The position numbers were made by a program, and so were the translations under genes. Below, piece after piece: positions 26,914 to 34,599 of a stretch of 34,821 nucleotides of DNA (its first letter is position 1; the number at the start of each line of letters is the position of its first letter). Below the pieces are notes generated by a model. It saw only the letters and a program-made list of their open reading frames with translations, was not told the origin of the DNA and searched no databases. The stretch covers positions 1-34,821 of the forward strand of contig CANOLZ010000009.1 in NCBI GenBank assembly GCA_947567075.1. The letters run 5' to 3'. The stretch is from an uncultured bacterium. Its GTDB lineage: Bacteria; Bacillota; Clostridia; Lachnospirales; Lachnospiraceae.

Positions 26914-26942
26914 GACTATCATACTACTAGTATGATTGTCAA
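26914..26942 (-). promoter_or_regulatory. TetR operator overlapping the tetR promoter
   Basis: ATCATACTA-C-TAGTATGAT is a perfect 9+1+9 palindrome within a 27-bp inverted repeat (26914-26940) that has one mismatch in the outer arms. A TTGACA -35 (26937-26942, minus strand) overlaps one edge; the predicted -10 lies at the other edge. Binding would cover the whole promoter, the usual autorepression geometry. Confidence 0.75.
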
Positions 26943-27097
26943 CTATACTATCAACCCTTAGGAGAACAAGACTTTTTTAACCATCAGTTCAAAGTTTTTC
27001 ATCCATTTTTCCATTTGAAGAGACAGACTGAGAAAATTCTGTATTTCGTTTCTTTAATAAGCCCTCCCAAAATGTCAATTTTTCATCTTCTCACCTT

Positions 27098-27859
27098 TTA
27101 TAAATATTTTTCTATTGTTCCCTGCTCAACGACTTTTTTTCCCAGCAATGTTATTGCCTGCTTTGGACAAATATTTATACAGCGATAACACATTGTACAT
27201 CTATCATCCGCCTTAGCTAAATTATTTACTATACTAAGGTTTTTCATTGGGCATAATCCTACACATTTACTACAACCAATACATTTTTTTCTATCTATTT
27301 TTATTTTATCAGTATATTGTTTCGTCTTATTGTAAAAATACAGACGTTGCCCAAAAAGTCCTGCCACATGATAGAAGAAACCTATTCCTTCTTGAGAGAA
27401 CTGTCCGTTTTTAATTCTTTTGACAGTTTTGTCTATCTTCTTTTCCGCTCTTTTGACAAGCTCTCTATTCTTTTCTATAGAACGTTTTAATGCCTTTTCA
27501 TCCCCAATGCTGTCTGGCATCTTCAAATGCAAACCCCCTGTAATCTGTGCCCTATACTTACTTAGAAGTCGAGATAAAATACCTGCTCCATCTCCACTAA
27601 ATAATCCCATTGTTGCTATTATAAAAATTTTCTTACCTTTCCATAATTTTTTATGTCTATCTACGAAATCTTTTAACATTTTAGGAATATTACTAAATTG
27701 TACCGAGTAGCTAAAAACTATTTCCTGATTTTCTTTTATGTAATTAGTAATATTCACGTCCTCTATTGAAAAAGCCTTTGCGGTTTTATCCAGTTTGCTG
27801 AGAAAGACTTCTAAAGCATATCTGGAATTTCCTGTACCACTAAAATATATTCCCATCAT
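27098..27859 (-). CDS. EFR1-type flavodoxin-ferredoxin fusion
   Basis: This 253-residue protein has an N-terminal flavodoxin domain starting GIYFSGTGNSRYALE (FMN phosphate loop SGTGNS at residues 7-12) and a C-terminal 2[4Fe-4S] ferredoxin with CIGCSKCVGLCP (Cys193, 196, 199, 203) and CTMCYRCINICP (Cys221, 224, 227, 231). Such EFR1-family proteins are common in anaerobic Firmicutes and are thought to shuttle electrons. All eight ligands are intact, so it looks functional. It follows AGGAG-AGGG upstream of the ATG and lies 221 bp upstream of tetR on the same strand. Confidence 0.92.
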   Translation of the reverse strand: MMGIYFSGTGNSRYALEVFLSKLDKTAKAFSIEDVNITNYIKENQEIVFSYSVQFSNIPKMLKDFVDRHKKLWKGKKIFIIATMGLFSGDGAGILSRLLSKYRAQITGGLHLKMPDSIGDEKALKRSIEKNRELVKRAEKKIDKTVKRIKNGQFSQEGIGFFYHVAGLFGQRLYFYNKTKQYTDKIKIDRKKCIGCSKCVGLCPMKNLSIVNNLAKADDRCTMCYRCINICPKQAITLLGKKVVEQGTIEKYL

Positions 27860-28191
27860 TTGTATTCCCTCTCCTTTCCTATAATGCTTCTATCCCTATT
27901 AAAATCTCTACTTATTGTTAGGAACCTTCTCCCACATATCGTTGCTCTCTAATAAAAATAATGAAAGAATTTTTGTAATAATCATCTATTTTATATGATG
28001 AAATAGAATGAACTTTCATCTAATAGCTCTTCACCAAAGAAGCAGAAAACTAAAATACTCTAAACTTAGTGGAAAATTTTCACTCAACGAGATTAATGGC
28101 AGTAATAGCCTTTTGCTATATTTATTTGTAGAAAGAAAAAGATTCCCCTCATCTTTGTTAATTTAACTTGTTGTATTTACTTAATTGTAAT
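27860..28191. other. Intergenic region, no gene seen
   Basis: AT-rich sequence without a sustained reading frame. It holds the SD region of the EFR1 gene at its left edge and a short palindrome GTGGAAAATTTTCAC near 28069-28083. I see no RNA or promoter of convincing strength. Confidence 0.4.
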
Positions 28192-28410
28192 TCATATTTT
28201 TTTGTCATATCTATCTTTTTTCGTAGCTCCATATTTCTCTTGTATCTTTATCATTAACGTTTCATCTCATATACCAAAATCCTTAAGAACAGATATGATG
28301 TCTAAAATACTCACATCATCCATATCACTCTCTAAATTTAGGAAGATCCCATTATCTTATGAAATATTTTTTATTTTAAAAAAATTCTTGAATGTGCGTA
28401 TATGCTCTAA
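28192..28410 (-). pseudogene. Nonsense-interrupted gene fragment, unidentified
   Basis: One minus-strand frame reads through two in-frame stops: LEHIRTFKNFFKIKNIS, stop, GIFLNLESDMDDVSILDIIS and VLKDFGI, TGA, DETLMIKIQEKYGATKKDRY to the end. The stretch keeps amphipathic helices typical of a real C-terminal region, in the style of helical tails of Rpn/DUF4351-type nucleases, but that is only a resemblance. No start is visible; the 5' part is lost before the GNAT gene at 28449. Confidence 0.4.
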
Positions 28411-28448
28411 AAGAAAAATTAGAAATAATTCCCACTATTCTTCTAGTG

Positions 28449-28910
28449 TTATTTTATGACAGAGATTTCTTTATTTAACTGTCTCCTCATGACCATTCTC
28501 TTCTCTGTCTCTACATAAATATGAAACCCCAAATCTTTATACATTCTGACAAAACCTGTGAAAAATGTTCTTTCATCTGTCATTTCCTTATGTGGATATA
28601 CTTCAACATAATGAAAACCAGAATTTATGGCATCTTGGCAGACATACTCTAATAATTTCTTTGCTATTCCCTTTCTTTTCATATCTGGTGCAATAAGAAA
28701 GCAATATACTGATTTCACTTTATTATTTTGGTCAAAATGCAGCTCCTTTATTTTTGGCATAGTATATAGCCATCCACCACAATTCTGGTATTCTGACTTT
28801 GTATTGGCATTACACCAGCCAGCTATTCGGCCATCATGTGGTGTTGTATCAAAATAACAAATATAATCTTCTACATCTGCTGGTGTTAACCTTTTTATTT
28901 CAATATTCAT
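28449..28910 (-). CDS. GNAT-family acetyltransferase, probably internally shortened
   Basis: This 153-residue protein starts MNIEIKRLTPADVEDYICYF and keeps motif A (SVYCFLIAPDMKRKGIAKKL, about residues 67-86) and the C-terminal half (GFVRMYKDLGFHIYVETEKR). In homologues I remember, the N-terminal DTTPHD is followed by about 40-50 residues before a segment like GWCNANTK; here the two join directly (DTTPHDGRIAGWCNANTK). That points to an in-frame deletion that removes part of the substrate-binding region while leaving an open frame. Activity is doubtful. It lies alone and on the minus strand among pseudogenes. Confidence 0.7.
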   Translation of the reverse strand: MNIEIKRLTPADVEDYICYFDTTPHDGRIAGWCNANTKSEYQNCGGWLYTMPKIKELHFDQNNKVKSVYCFLIAPDMKRKGIAKKLLEYVCQDAINSGFHYVEVYPHKEMTDERTFFTGFVRMYKDLGFHIYVETEKRMVMRRQLNKEISVIK

Positions 28911-29216
28911 TTAATTTTCTACTAGAATAGAAATAGTTCAGTCAATACTATATATCTGTTTCTTTATCAAATAATAGCATATAGGAATACAAAAGAAAAT
29001 AGAAGGTCAGTGATAACTTGTATGTTTTTAATCTAAATTTTAATGAGACAATTCTCCTATCATTTTAGACGATTGATATTTTCTCAAATAAACGGACTAT
29101 AAAATTGTATATAAAAAATATTATTCTATTCATAATCTTCTGTAATCAGCTAATTATATAATTCAACTCTGCAAAAAGATGTTTGTGATTGAAGACATAG
29201 AGAAGGTGAGGGACGT
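28911..29216. other. Intergenic region, no gene seen
   Basis: AT-rich sequence with stops in all frames and no clear hairpin or promoter of note. A short plus-strand reading MFVIEDIEKVRDVLEKI (about 29179-29229) precedes the fragment below in another frame and may belong to it. Confidence 0.35.
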
Positions 29217-29402
29217 TCTAGAAAAAATCGGAAACGAAAACGGGCAAAGTATAAGAAGCGTTTAAACAATATGAGCATAGAGATTGATAACTGTTCCCCA
29301 TTGGAAATTGTAAAACTCCAGAAGAATCTTATGCATATGGCCGCTGTGGAAAGGAGCGAATGTCTGAAAACACAGATTATGACAGACCAGAATTTCCACT
29401 AG
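29217..29402 (+). pseudogene. Unidentified gene fragment
   Basis: A 61-codon open stretch reads SRKNRKRKRAKYKKRLNNMS, then IEIDNCSPLEIVKLQKNLMH and MAAVERSECLKTQIMTDQNF to a TAG. The very basic start and helical end look coding, and an upstream reading in another frame suggests one frameshift. I do not recognise the family. No SD or start codon is well placed except an internal ATG at about 29271. Confidence 0.35.
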
Positions 29403-29508
29403 TCTAGTTGTCGTAGTATAAATTCAGAATAAAAAACTGCCAAAAGGCCCTGACTTAAACTATCGTTCAAGTAATCTGCCTATTTAATAAATTAAACAGG
29501 AGGTAATA

Positions 29509-29737
29509 TCAAAGGGAACAAACACACTATAAAGTAGGTATAGAACAACTAAAACAGATTGACAAAATAGTTACTGGAAGATATTGCACCAGACTTAGGA
29601 AAATATATTATTGAATCTTCTTTTTGATACATATACCCAGGAAAAGAACTTACCCTTCAGTAGGGAGAAACGATAACCATAAAAAGTTTATTGACTACTG
29701 GCGACTGTGAATTGCAATTGGAAGCACATATAGATAG
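29509..29737 (+). pseudogene. Carboxymuconolactone decarboxylase-like remnant
   Basis: After an AGGAGG site and a lost start codon, pieces read HYKVGIEQLKQIDKIVTG, then in a second frame DIAPDLGKYIIESSF, a stop, and later TITIKSLLTTGDCELQLEAH. This matches the order of the CMD/AhpD-like fold (IAPDLGxYIIEFAFG followed by TIAxLTALGN-type helix), but the catalytic Cys pair region is lost through stops and frameshifts. Probably a dead oxidative-stress or redox enzyme gene. Confidence 0.55.
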
Positions 29738-29754
29738 TTCTCTTTTGACTTCTG

Positions 29755-30745
29755 TCATGTTACTTCGTTCTCATATTCCATGCCTAACCAATTAATTTCA
29801 TCTTGTTGTGCTAAAGGTGTTCCTTTTTGTAATATTGTTCATTACCGTTTTCATAGCGTTCCTTAATTTCAGAATATAGCTTTACATAACTTATACCACA
29901 AACATTCTCAATACCAGAATAATCTATTTTCCCTTTTTCTTCTCTATTATTTAATAATTGAGGAATTTCTAAATTATCTCTAAGAAATTACTATCTGATC
30001 TGCATTTTGGCTCCCCTGCTCTCCCAAATATTTTTTAATAACCTTGAAAATATCCAGTAAATGAATAGAATTGCTTAAAAATGCATTAATATAGTTCTTT
30101 CTCCCTACATAAAATCACTCGTCAAGCGGAAAAACCCTGTCCGTAACTACTTTCGTCATAACATTCGTTTCATAAGCATTAGACGCTTTCGCCAACAGCT
30201 TTTCATTACTCCATAACTGTAATAATCTGCCTCTTTCCTGTTCCCGCTTTACAATCTTTTCATTCAACATTTCCTGCTGATATTTTTTAACTTGGGCCCG
30301 ATCTTCCAGATATTCTTCCAGAAGCTCTTTTTGACTATCTTTCTTTACACTTGTCTTTTTATAATAACTGTTTTTTGAGCGAGCATTAAATTCCGTATCA
30401 TTGTTGAAACCCGACCATGAATCTCCTCTATAGTCTTTAAGGGTAGCTCCTACCCTAATCAACAAAGAGGCTTCCAAAGGTGCAAAGGACGAGGTTAAGT
30501 CACGTTGAAGTACTGACAATATCTTTTCCCTATACTCTGGATCATCTTTCATATTCTTAAAAGTTTCTAGGTATCTTATCAATTTCATCATAAAATTTCT
30601 TTTTGAAAATTTCCATTTCTTCTGCTTCTGATAATTCCTTTGTGTTATTTGTTTCTTTTAATGCAAATTTTTTTGTACTGTTTACATTCCTATTTTTTGT
30701 TGCATATTTCTGATAATCATTTTGTCCTATTCCACTAATACTCAT
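29755..30745 (-). pseudogene. Decayed gene of about 330 codons, unnamed Lachnospiraceae family
   Basis: One gene can be rebuilt across four reading pieces. It starts at an ATG with GGAGG eight bases upstream (MSISGIGQNDYQKYATK, 30745), continues to FKKKFYDEIDKIP, shifts frame into YLETFKNMKDDPEYREKILS and LQRDLTSSFAPLEASLLIRV, runs to VFPLDE and an in-frame TGA (30115-30117), and continues in the same frame with YINAFLSNSIHLLDIFKVIK and EQGSQNADQIVIS. After further frame changes, IENVCGISYVKLYSEIKERY and GTPLAQQDEINWLGMEYENE lead to a TGA at 29755. Two stops and at least three frameshifts make it dead. I recall similar proteins in other Lachnospiraceae but know no function. Confidence 0.65.
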
Positions 30746-31039
30746 TTTCAATTCCTCCATTGTTATCAATATATTATTTGGTTTCCTTTTAATAAGTGCA
30801 GATATTCTGTAGGTGCAATGTTTTATGGGCACCTGGGGAATTAAGTTTTTACTATGAAATTTTTATACCTGTAGGCAACTGAGATAACGTATGCATATTA
30901 GGATTGAACACTACGTATTTCTCCTTAAACGAAGTAACCCCACTGAACATCCTTTAGGTTCTCAAGAACTTTATCTGTTTCCCCTTGCCTTTTCCTCTTT
31001 CAAATAATCTACTGCCAGTGCTTCCTTTCTTCTGATTTT
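30746..31039. other. Decayed spacer
   Basis: No sustained frame. On the minus strand a piece reading RRKEALAVDYLKEEKARGN (about 30980-31037) probably belongs to the fragment that follows at 31040-31191, displaced by a frameshift. Confidence 0.35.
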
Positions 31040-31191
31040 TTAACTGCTCTCTCCCCTTGAATTGTATTGTTTCCATATTTTTCTAATTATTTGAATATTA
31101 GGAAACATATTACCAGTCCAACTGTTCTTTATCATTTGCTTTATAACAGCCTTATACTCCTTGCTGCTTGTATTAATGCTCTTTGCCTTTC
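31040..31191 (-). pseudogene. Fragment of a second gene of the same cluster
   Basis: A 50-codon open stretch reads KAKSINTSSKEYKAVIKQMI and KNSWTGNMFPNIQIIRKIWK to a stop at 31040. The segment NTSSKEYKAVxKQM is one I recall from small Lachnospiraceae proteins encoded next to DUF6033-like genes. No start or SD is present. It lies between the 330-codon remnant and the DUF6033-like gene, on the same strand. Confidence 0.4.
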
Positions 31192-31342
31192 ATTGTGACT
31201 GTATAAAATTGTTATTTAATTGTGAAAACTGGAATTCTCCAAGTAATGTTGAGCCTGTTCCCCAAGTTGAAAAAAATGTAATAAGTAATATTTAGTATAA
31301 TATTATTCCTCCTTGACCTTGAAATTTAAAGTTCTTTTCCTA

Positions 31343-32028
31343 TTATGCCTTTATATCAAAACTTGCTCCTGTCGGCCCAGATGTACCCAAAGAAGCTGCT
31401 ATAGCTTTTTGCGTAACAGCTTTAATATCCGTACCTGTGGCAGTTATAGTATAATCGCCCTTTTCTGTTCTTACTTCTTTGGCTTCCTTTTTTTCTCCAC
31501 GTCTTTTCGCTATCTCTTCTTCCCGTGCCTTTTTCTCTGCATTTTCTCTAGCAATTTTTCCGTGGGGATCATTGGTACAATCGCTCATACAGGTAATATT
31601 GCCATCATCATCCATAATATAAGTGGCATATGTGCAAACTGGGCTTCCCTGCATAGTCTTCGTATAGTTCACAAGAGATTTTACGCAGTCGGGAATGACT
31701 TTTAAATTTTCTTCCAAATATTTAGCCTTTTTTGGGTCATTCATACACTTTTTTAGAAATACATTGGATACTGACACCGTTGTCGGAACACCCTGCATTG
31801 AAGTTGTCCCAGTATTCATATATCTGTACTTGATATGTAAATATTTAGAATAATCATGAACACTACTATATCCTGTCTTTATCTGCTCTGTCCTAGTCCC
31901 GCCAGTTGAAGTTTTTAATTCTACTGTATTTATTGTCACGTTACTTTCTTTTTGCTCCCTGTGCTTTTGGTAGTATTAGTCATGCTTGATACATAGCTGC
32001 TATCATTATTTGTAATCTCCATTGACAT
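31343..32028 (-). pseudogene. DUF6033-like protein gene with an early frameshift
   Basis: A long open frame (31343-31939, 198 codons from a GTG) encodes a polar protein with MNDPKKAKYLEENLKVIPDC, TYIMDDDGNITCMSDCTNDP, a charged helix (ARENAEKKAREEEIAKRRGE) and an ending LGTSGPTGASFDIKA. Its GTG has no SD. A better start lies at 32028 (MSMEITNNDSSYVSSMTNTT), whose frame ends in TGA 14 bases into the main frame, so a single-base change apparently split the gene. The layout resembles DUF6033-type proteins of unknown function, from memory. A direct repeat operator lies about 90 bp upstream. Confidence 0.6.
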
Positions 32029-32118
32029 ATAAAATACCTATCCTTTCATTCTTTTCCATTAAAATAAAAATAGTTTCTATATGCTTTATCGCCAATCTTC
32101 GAAAATATTTCATAGGTT

Positions 32119-32148
32119 TGGCGTGAAGTGCCTCATTTTAGGTGTGAA
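32119..32148. promoter_or_regulatory. LytTR-type tandem repeat, copy 2 (upstream of the DUF6033-like gene)
   Basis: TGGCGTGAA (32119-32127) and AGGTGTGAA (32140-32148) repeat with a 21-bp period and are followed by ATTTCTG. The arrangement matches the copy at 34104-34133 nearly base for base. It lies about 90 bp upstream of the 32028 start, and a weak -10 (GATAAA, minus strand, 32085-32090) is spaced from it much as in copy 1. Confidence 0.6.
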
Positions 32149-32163
32149 ATTTCTGGAGTAGTA

Positions 32164-33301
32164 TCAGCTTACCACCATAGATTTTCCATTCATCATTACC
32201 GTAAGGCTAAATTTCTTCCTGCCGTCTATATGGGAAATTACAATATCAATATCACCCATGTATTTCTTTGCACACCTTTGAATATTAGATATTCCAATCC
32301 CATGTAACTTCCCGTTTCCCTTACTACTGATAGGAAGCCCACTCTCTTCCTCTATAATAATATCCTCTGAAAAATCATTTTCAACTTCTATAAAATGCAA
32401 GCTGCCTTTCACATAAGAATGCAGCTTTATCTGTTTCTTTTCTGCTTGCTGACCGTTTCCTCCATTTTCCCCATATAACTTTCCAGTTCCTCATTCACTG
32501 AACCTGCTGCACCTTTAACAAGTAAAGAAATATTAGCTAAATGGCTTCTCATGTCGTGCCGAAGTCCCCTCATATCCGTGTAAACGTCTTGTATTTCAAT
32601 AATCTCTTTCTGCATTTGCCGCACTTGATTTTCCAGTATGGCACGTTTCCCTGTTTCCTCATGATACTGTACCACTTTCTAAAACAATATGACACTTGCA
32701 ACAATAGCGGAAAGTAGAAGAACGCAGATAATGGGTACTCAAAATTTTGTTGCTGGAACCGTGTTATAAATAATTACGATCATTCCATTTTCAACAGATA
32801 AAATCATCATTTTTATTGTTACTGCAATACATAATGCTGCAATGCAGGGTAAAATTAGAAAAATATTCTCATGTGTTTGTAACAGATAATCCTTTTTTAC
32901 AAACTTTTTACTTATCAAATATAGAAAGACAGACAACAGCAGAGTATAAAGCAATACACATAAAATTATGACAATGAAAGTAAAAATATTTATCCATATA
33001 TGGGATTTTTCTAACGTATTTATGGCTTCTTTTTTAATAAAATAGTCCAATATGTGATTGCATAAGCCATGGAACATAATACTGAACATGCTAACAATAT
33101 ATTTTACAGTTTCTTTCCCTGCCACAAAACTAAATGCAACAAAAAATTGTTTTTGTACATCTTTCTCATAGAAAAGAATCTGCATAAGCAGCAGGACACA
33201 AACATTTAAGATTATCCCTGTAACTTTTTCCACTAGAAATTTGCTCCCCATACTGCCAAAGCTCCCCTTTTCCCATACTTCTCTTTTAAAAAGCTCTGCA
33301 T
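32164..33301 (-). pseudogene. agr-like GHKL sensor histidine kinase, broken
   Basis: The N-terminal part (33251-32739) has about five to six hydrophobic segments typical of AgrC-like sensors. It continues in the same frame through a TGA (at about 32739) and a TAG (at about 32676) into a coiled linker, the phospho-accepting His in GLRHDMRSHLANI and the helix ESYMGKMEETVSKQKR. Here a deletion joins directly to IKLHSYVKGSLHFIEVENDF and the G-box GNGKLHGIGISNIQRC in another frame. The N-box with its Asn, needed for ATP binding, is missing. The likely original start MQSFLKEKYGKRG at 33301 is also frameshifted. The gene is clearly dead. Confidence 0.8.
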
Positions 33302-33331
33302 ATAAATACCACTTAATATACTAGCAACCTA

Positions 33332-34030
33332 TCAAACATGAACAATCCTTCCATTTTTTACATACCGCATATAAGTTTTGATAAAATCTGAATATTTCTT
33401 CCTTGCAAGGAGCAGGTTATCCCCACTGTACGCAGAGATTTTTTCCATATTTACAAGATAGCACCTGTGGCAGCGATAAAAAATATTTTCTAACTCCTTT
33501 TCCAATTCTTCCATTTTCCCGTAAACTTCCAGCGATCCGTTGATTGTATGGAAAATCACTTTTTTGTTACCGCTTTCTATGTAGTAAATATCTTTCAACA
33601 ATAATTTCTGCTGTGTTCCAGAACTTTTTACTATGATATGTTTTTTTGTCTGTTCGAGGGAAGTTTCCACTTCTTTCCATGCCCGGCTGAAAACTTCTGC
33701 AAACTTTTCTGCATTAATGGGCTTTATTAAATAATGGAATGCATTTACATCAAATGCCGCTTCCATGTATTCCCGATACCCAGTTACAAAAATGATAATA
33801 CTCCTTTACTTGCCGCCTTCTTCCTGTACTCTGATATGCCTTGCTATATCTATGCCGGACACTTTACCCATTTCAATATCAAGAAAATAAATGTCAAAAT
33901 TTCCTTTGGCATTTATCAATTCTTCTCCCGACTGATACTCCATTATATCTACTTCTGGCATATGCTTTTGCATCATCAAGAAAAGTTCTTCCCTGATTGC
34001 CCGGTCATCATCACAAACTGCAATCCTCAT
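33332..34030 (-). pseudogene. LytTR-family response regulator with one nonsense codon
   Basis: The receiver domain starts MRIAVCDDDRAIREELFLMM, with the phosphoacceptor Asp in IYFLDIEMGKVSGIDIAR. A single in-frame TAA (33806-33808) interrupts it; the same frame then continues SIIIFVTGYREYMEAAFDVN with the conserved Thr and the Lys in YLIKPI. The LytTR DNA-binding domain is complete (IIVKSSGTQQKLLLKDIYYI, then FYRCHRCYLVNMEKI). Only this one lesion separates it from a functional gene of 232 codons. It overlaps the start region of the kinase, as in agr-like operons. Confidence 0.85.
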
Positions 34031-34067
34031 AATATAAGAAATATAAAATTCAAGTCTATTATCTTTT

Positions 34068-34096
34068 ATTATATCGTCATTTACAGTTTATTACTA
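34068..34096 (-). promoter_or_regulatory. Promoter of the LytTR regulator gene
   Basis: A perfect TATAAT (34068-34073, minus strand) lies 17 bp from a poor -35 (TAGTAA, 34091-34096). A weak -35 next to a tandem-repeat site fits an activator-dependent promoter. Confidence 0.55.
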
Positions 34097-34103
34097 ATCG
34101 CAT

Positions 34104-34133
34104 GGGTGCGAACTACTCAATTTTGGGCGTGAA
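34104..34133. promoter_or_regulatory. LytTR-type tandem repeat, copy 1 (upstream of the regulator)
   Basis: GGGTGCGAA (34104-34112) and GGGCGTGAA (34125-34133) repeat with a 21-bp period and are followed by ATTTCTG. The site lies 8 bp upstream of the weak -35 of the LytTR gene, the classical position for AgrA/ComE-like activators. The same pattern recurs at 32119-32148. Confidence 0.65.
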
Positions 34134-34295
34134 ATTTCTGCCCTCTTTTCCTGTTCTATCTATCAGTGCGGAAATACCTACCTTTTCCTACTTTAACATT
34201 TTCGGCTTCACACAGTATGTCCCCTCAATCCACTCCGTTATGACTTCCTCTAGCACCTTACAGCAAGTAAAGTGTTCCTGTCCCGGCGCAAAGAA

Positions 34296-34485
34296 CTATA
34301 TAAAATGGCGTTCGAAGTTGTCCCTTTCCTTTGAGAGGGTGAAATCAAATTCTATATCTGCCGTTTTATACGAGGATCTATAGGAGAAGATCAAAATCTT
34401 TTTTGTTTGTCTTATGGGGATTGAAGATATGATCAATCACCTTATTCAGCGTAGTTTTGATAGGGTATAACTTTGTAACTGCCAT
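34296..34485 (-). pseudogene. Relaxase (MobP-type) N-terminal remnant
   Basis: The start MAVTKLYPIKTTLNKVIDHI and FNPHKTNKKDF match the N-terminus of plasmid/ICE relaxases (MATTKLxPIKxxLxxVIDYxxNPDKT). A frameshift leads into TADIEFDFTLSKERDNFERH and a stop (34296-34298). In-frame text continues beyond with APGQEHFTCCKVLEEVITEW, of uncertain origin. The HxDxxHxH catalytic region is absent. It directly follows a MobC remnant, as in mobilisation modules. Confidence 0.7.
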
Positions 34486-34574
34486 ATCTTTTCCAATACC
34501 CTCTATTCTTTGACTGCAAAATAGTCTAACTGAATAATATAGCCGTCAATGGCCATTTTTCGCAGGTACACCTG
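34446..34574 (-). pseudogene. MobC-type mobilisation protein remnant
   Basis: VYLRKMAIDGYIIQLDYFAV and KE followed by a TAG (34503-34505) are typical of the N-terminal/central part of MobC relaxosome proteins. The frame then goes on to VLEKIWQLQSYTLSKLR and a TGA, a MobC-like end that overlaps the relaxase start. The middle is missing. Together with the relaxase remnant this marks a decayed mobilisable element. Confidence 0.65.
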
Positions 34575-34599
34575 AAAAAATCCTTGCATTTTGTACTGA

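Noticed and set aside
28202..28459. 85-codon plus-strand reading frame
   Set aside because: It lies opposite a decayed minus-strand gene fragment with better codon character, and it has no SD.
31313..31705. 130-codon plus-strand reading frame rich in Cys, Phe and Ser
   Set aside because: It is the complement of the DUF6033-like gene. Its composition is typical of antisense shadows.
33734..34132. 132-codon plus-strand reading frame
   Set aside because: It is antisense to the LytTR receiver domain and promoter, with no SD and shadow-like composition.
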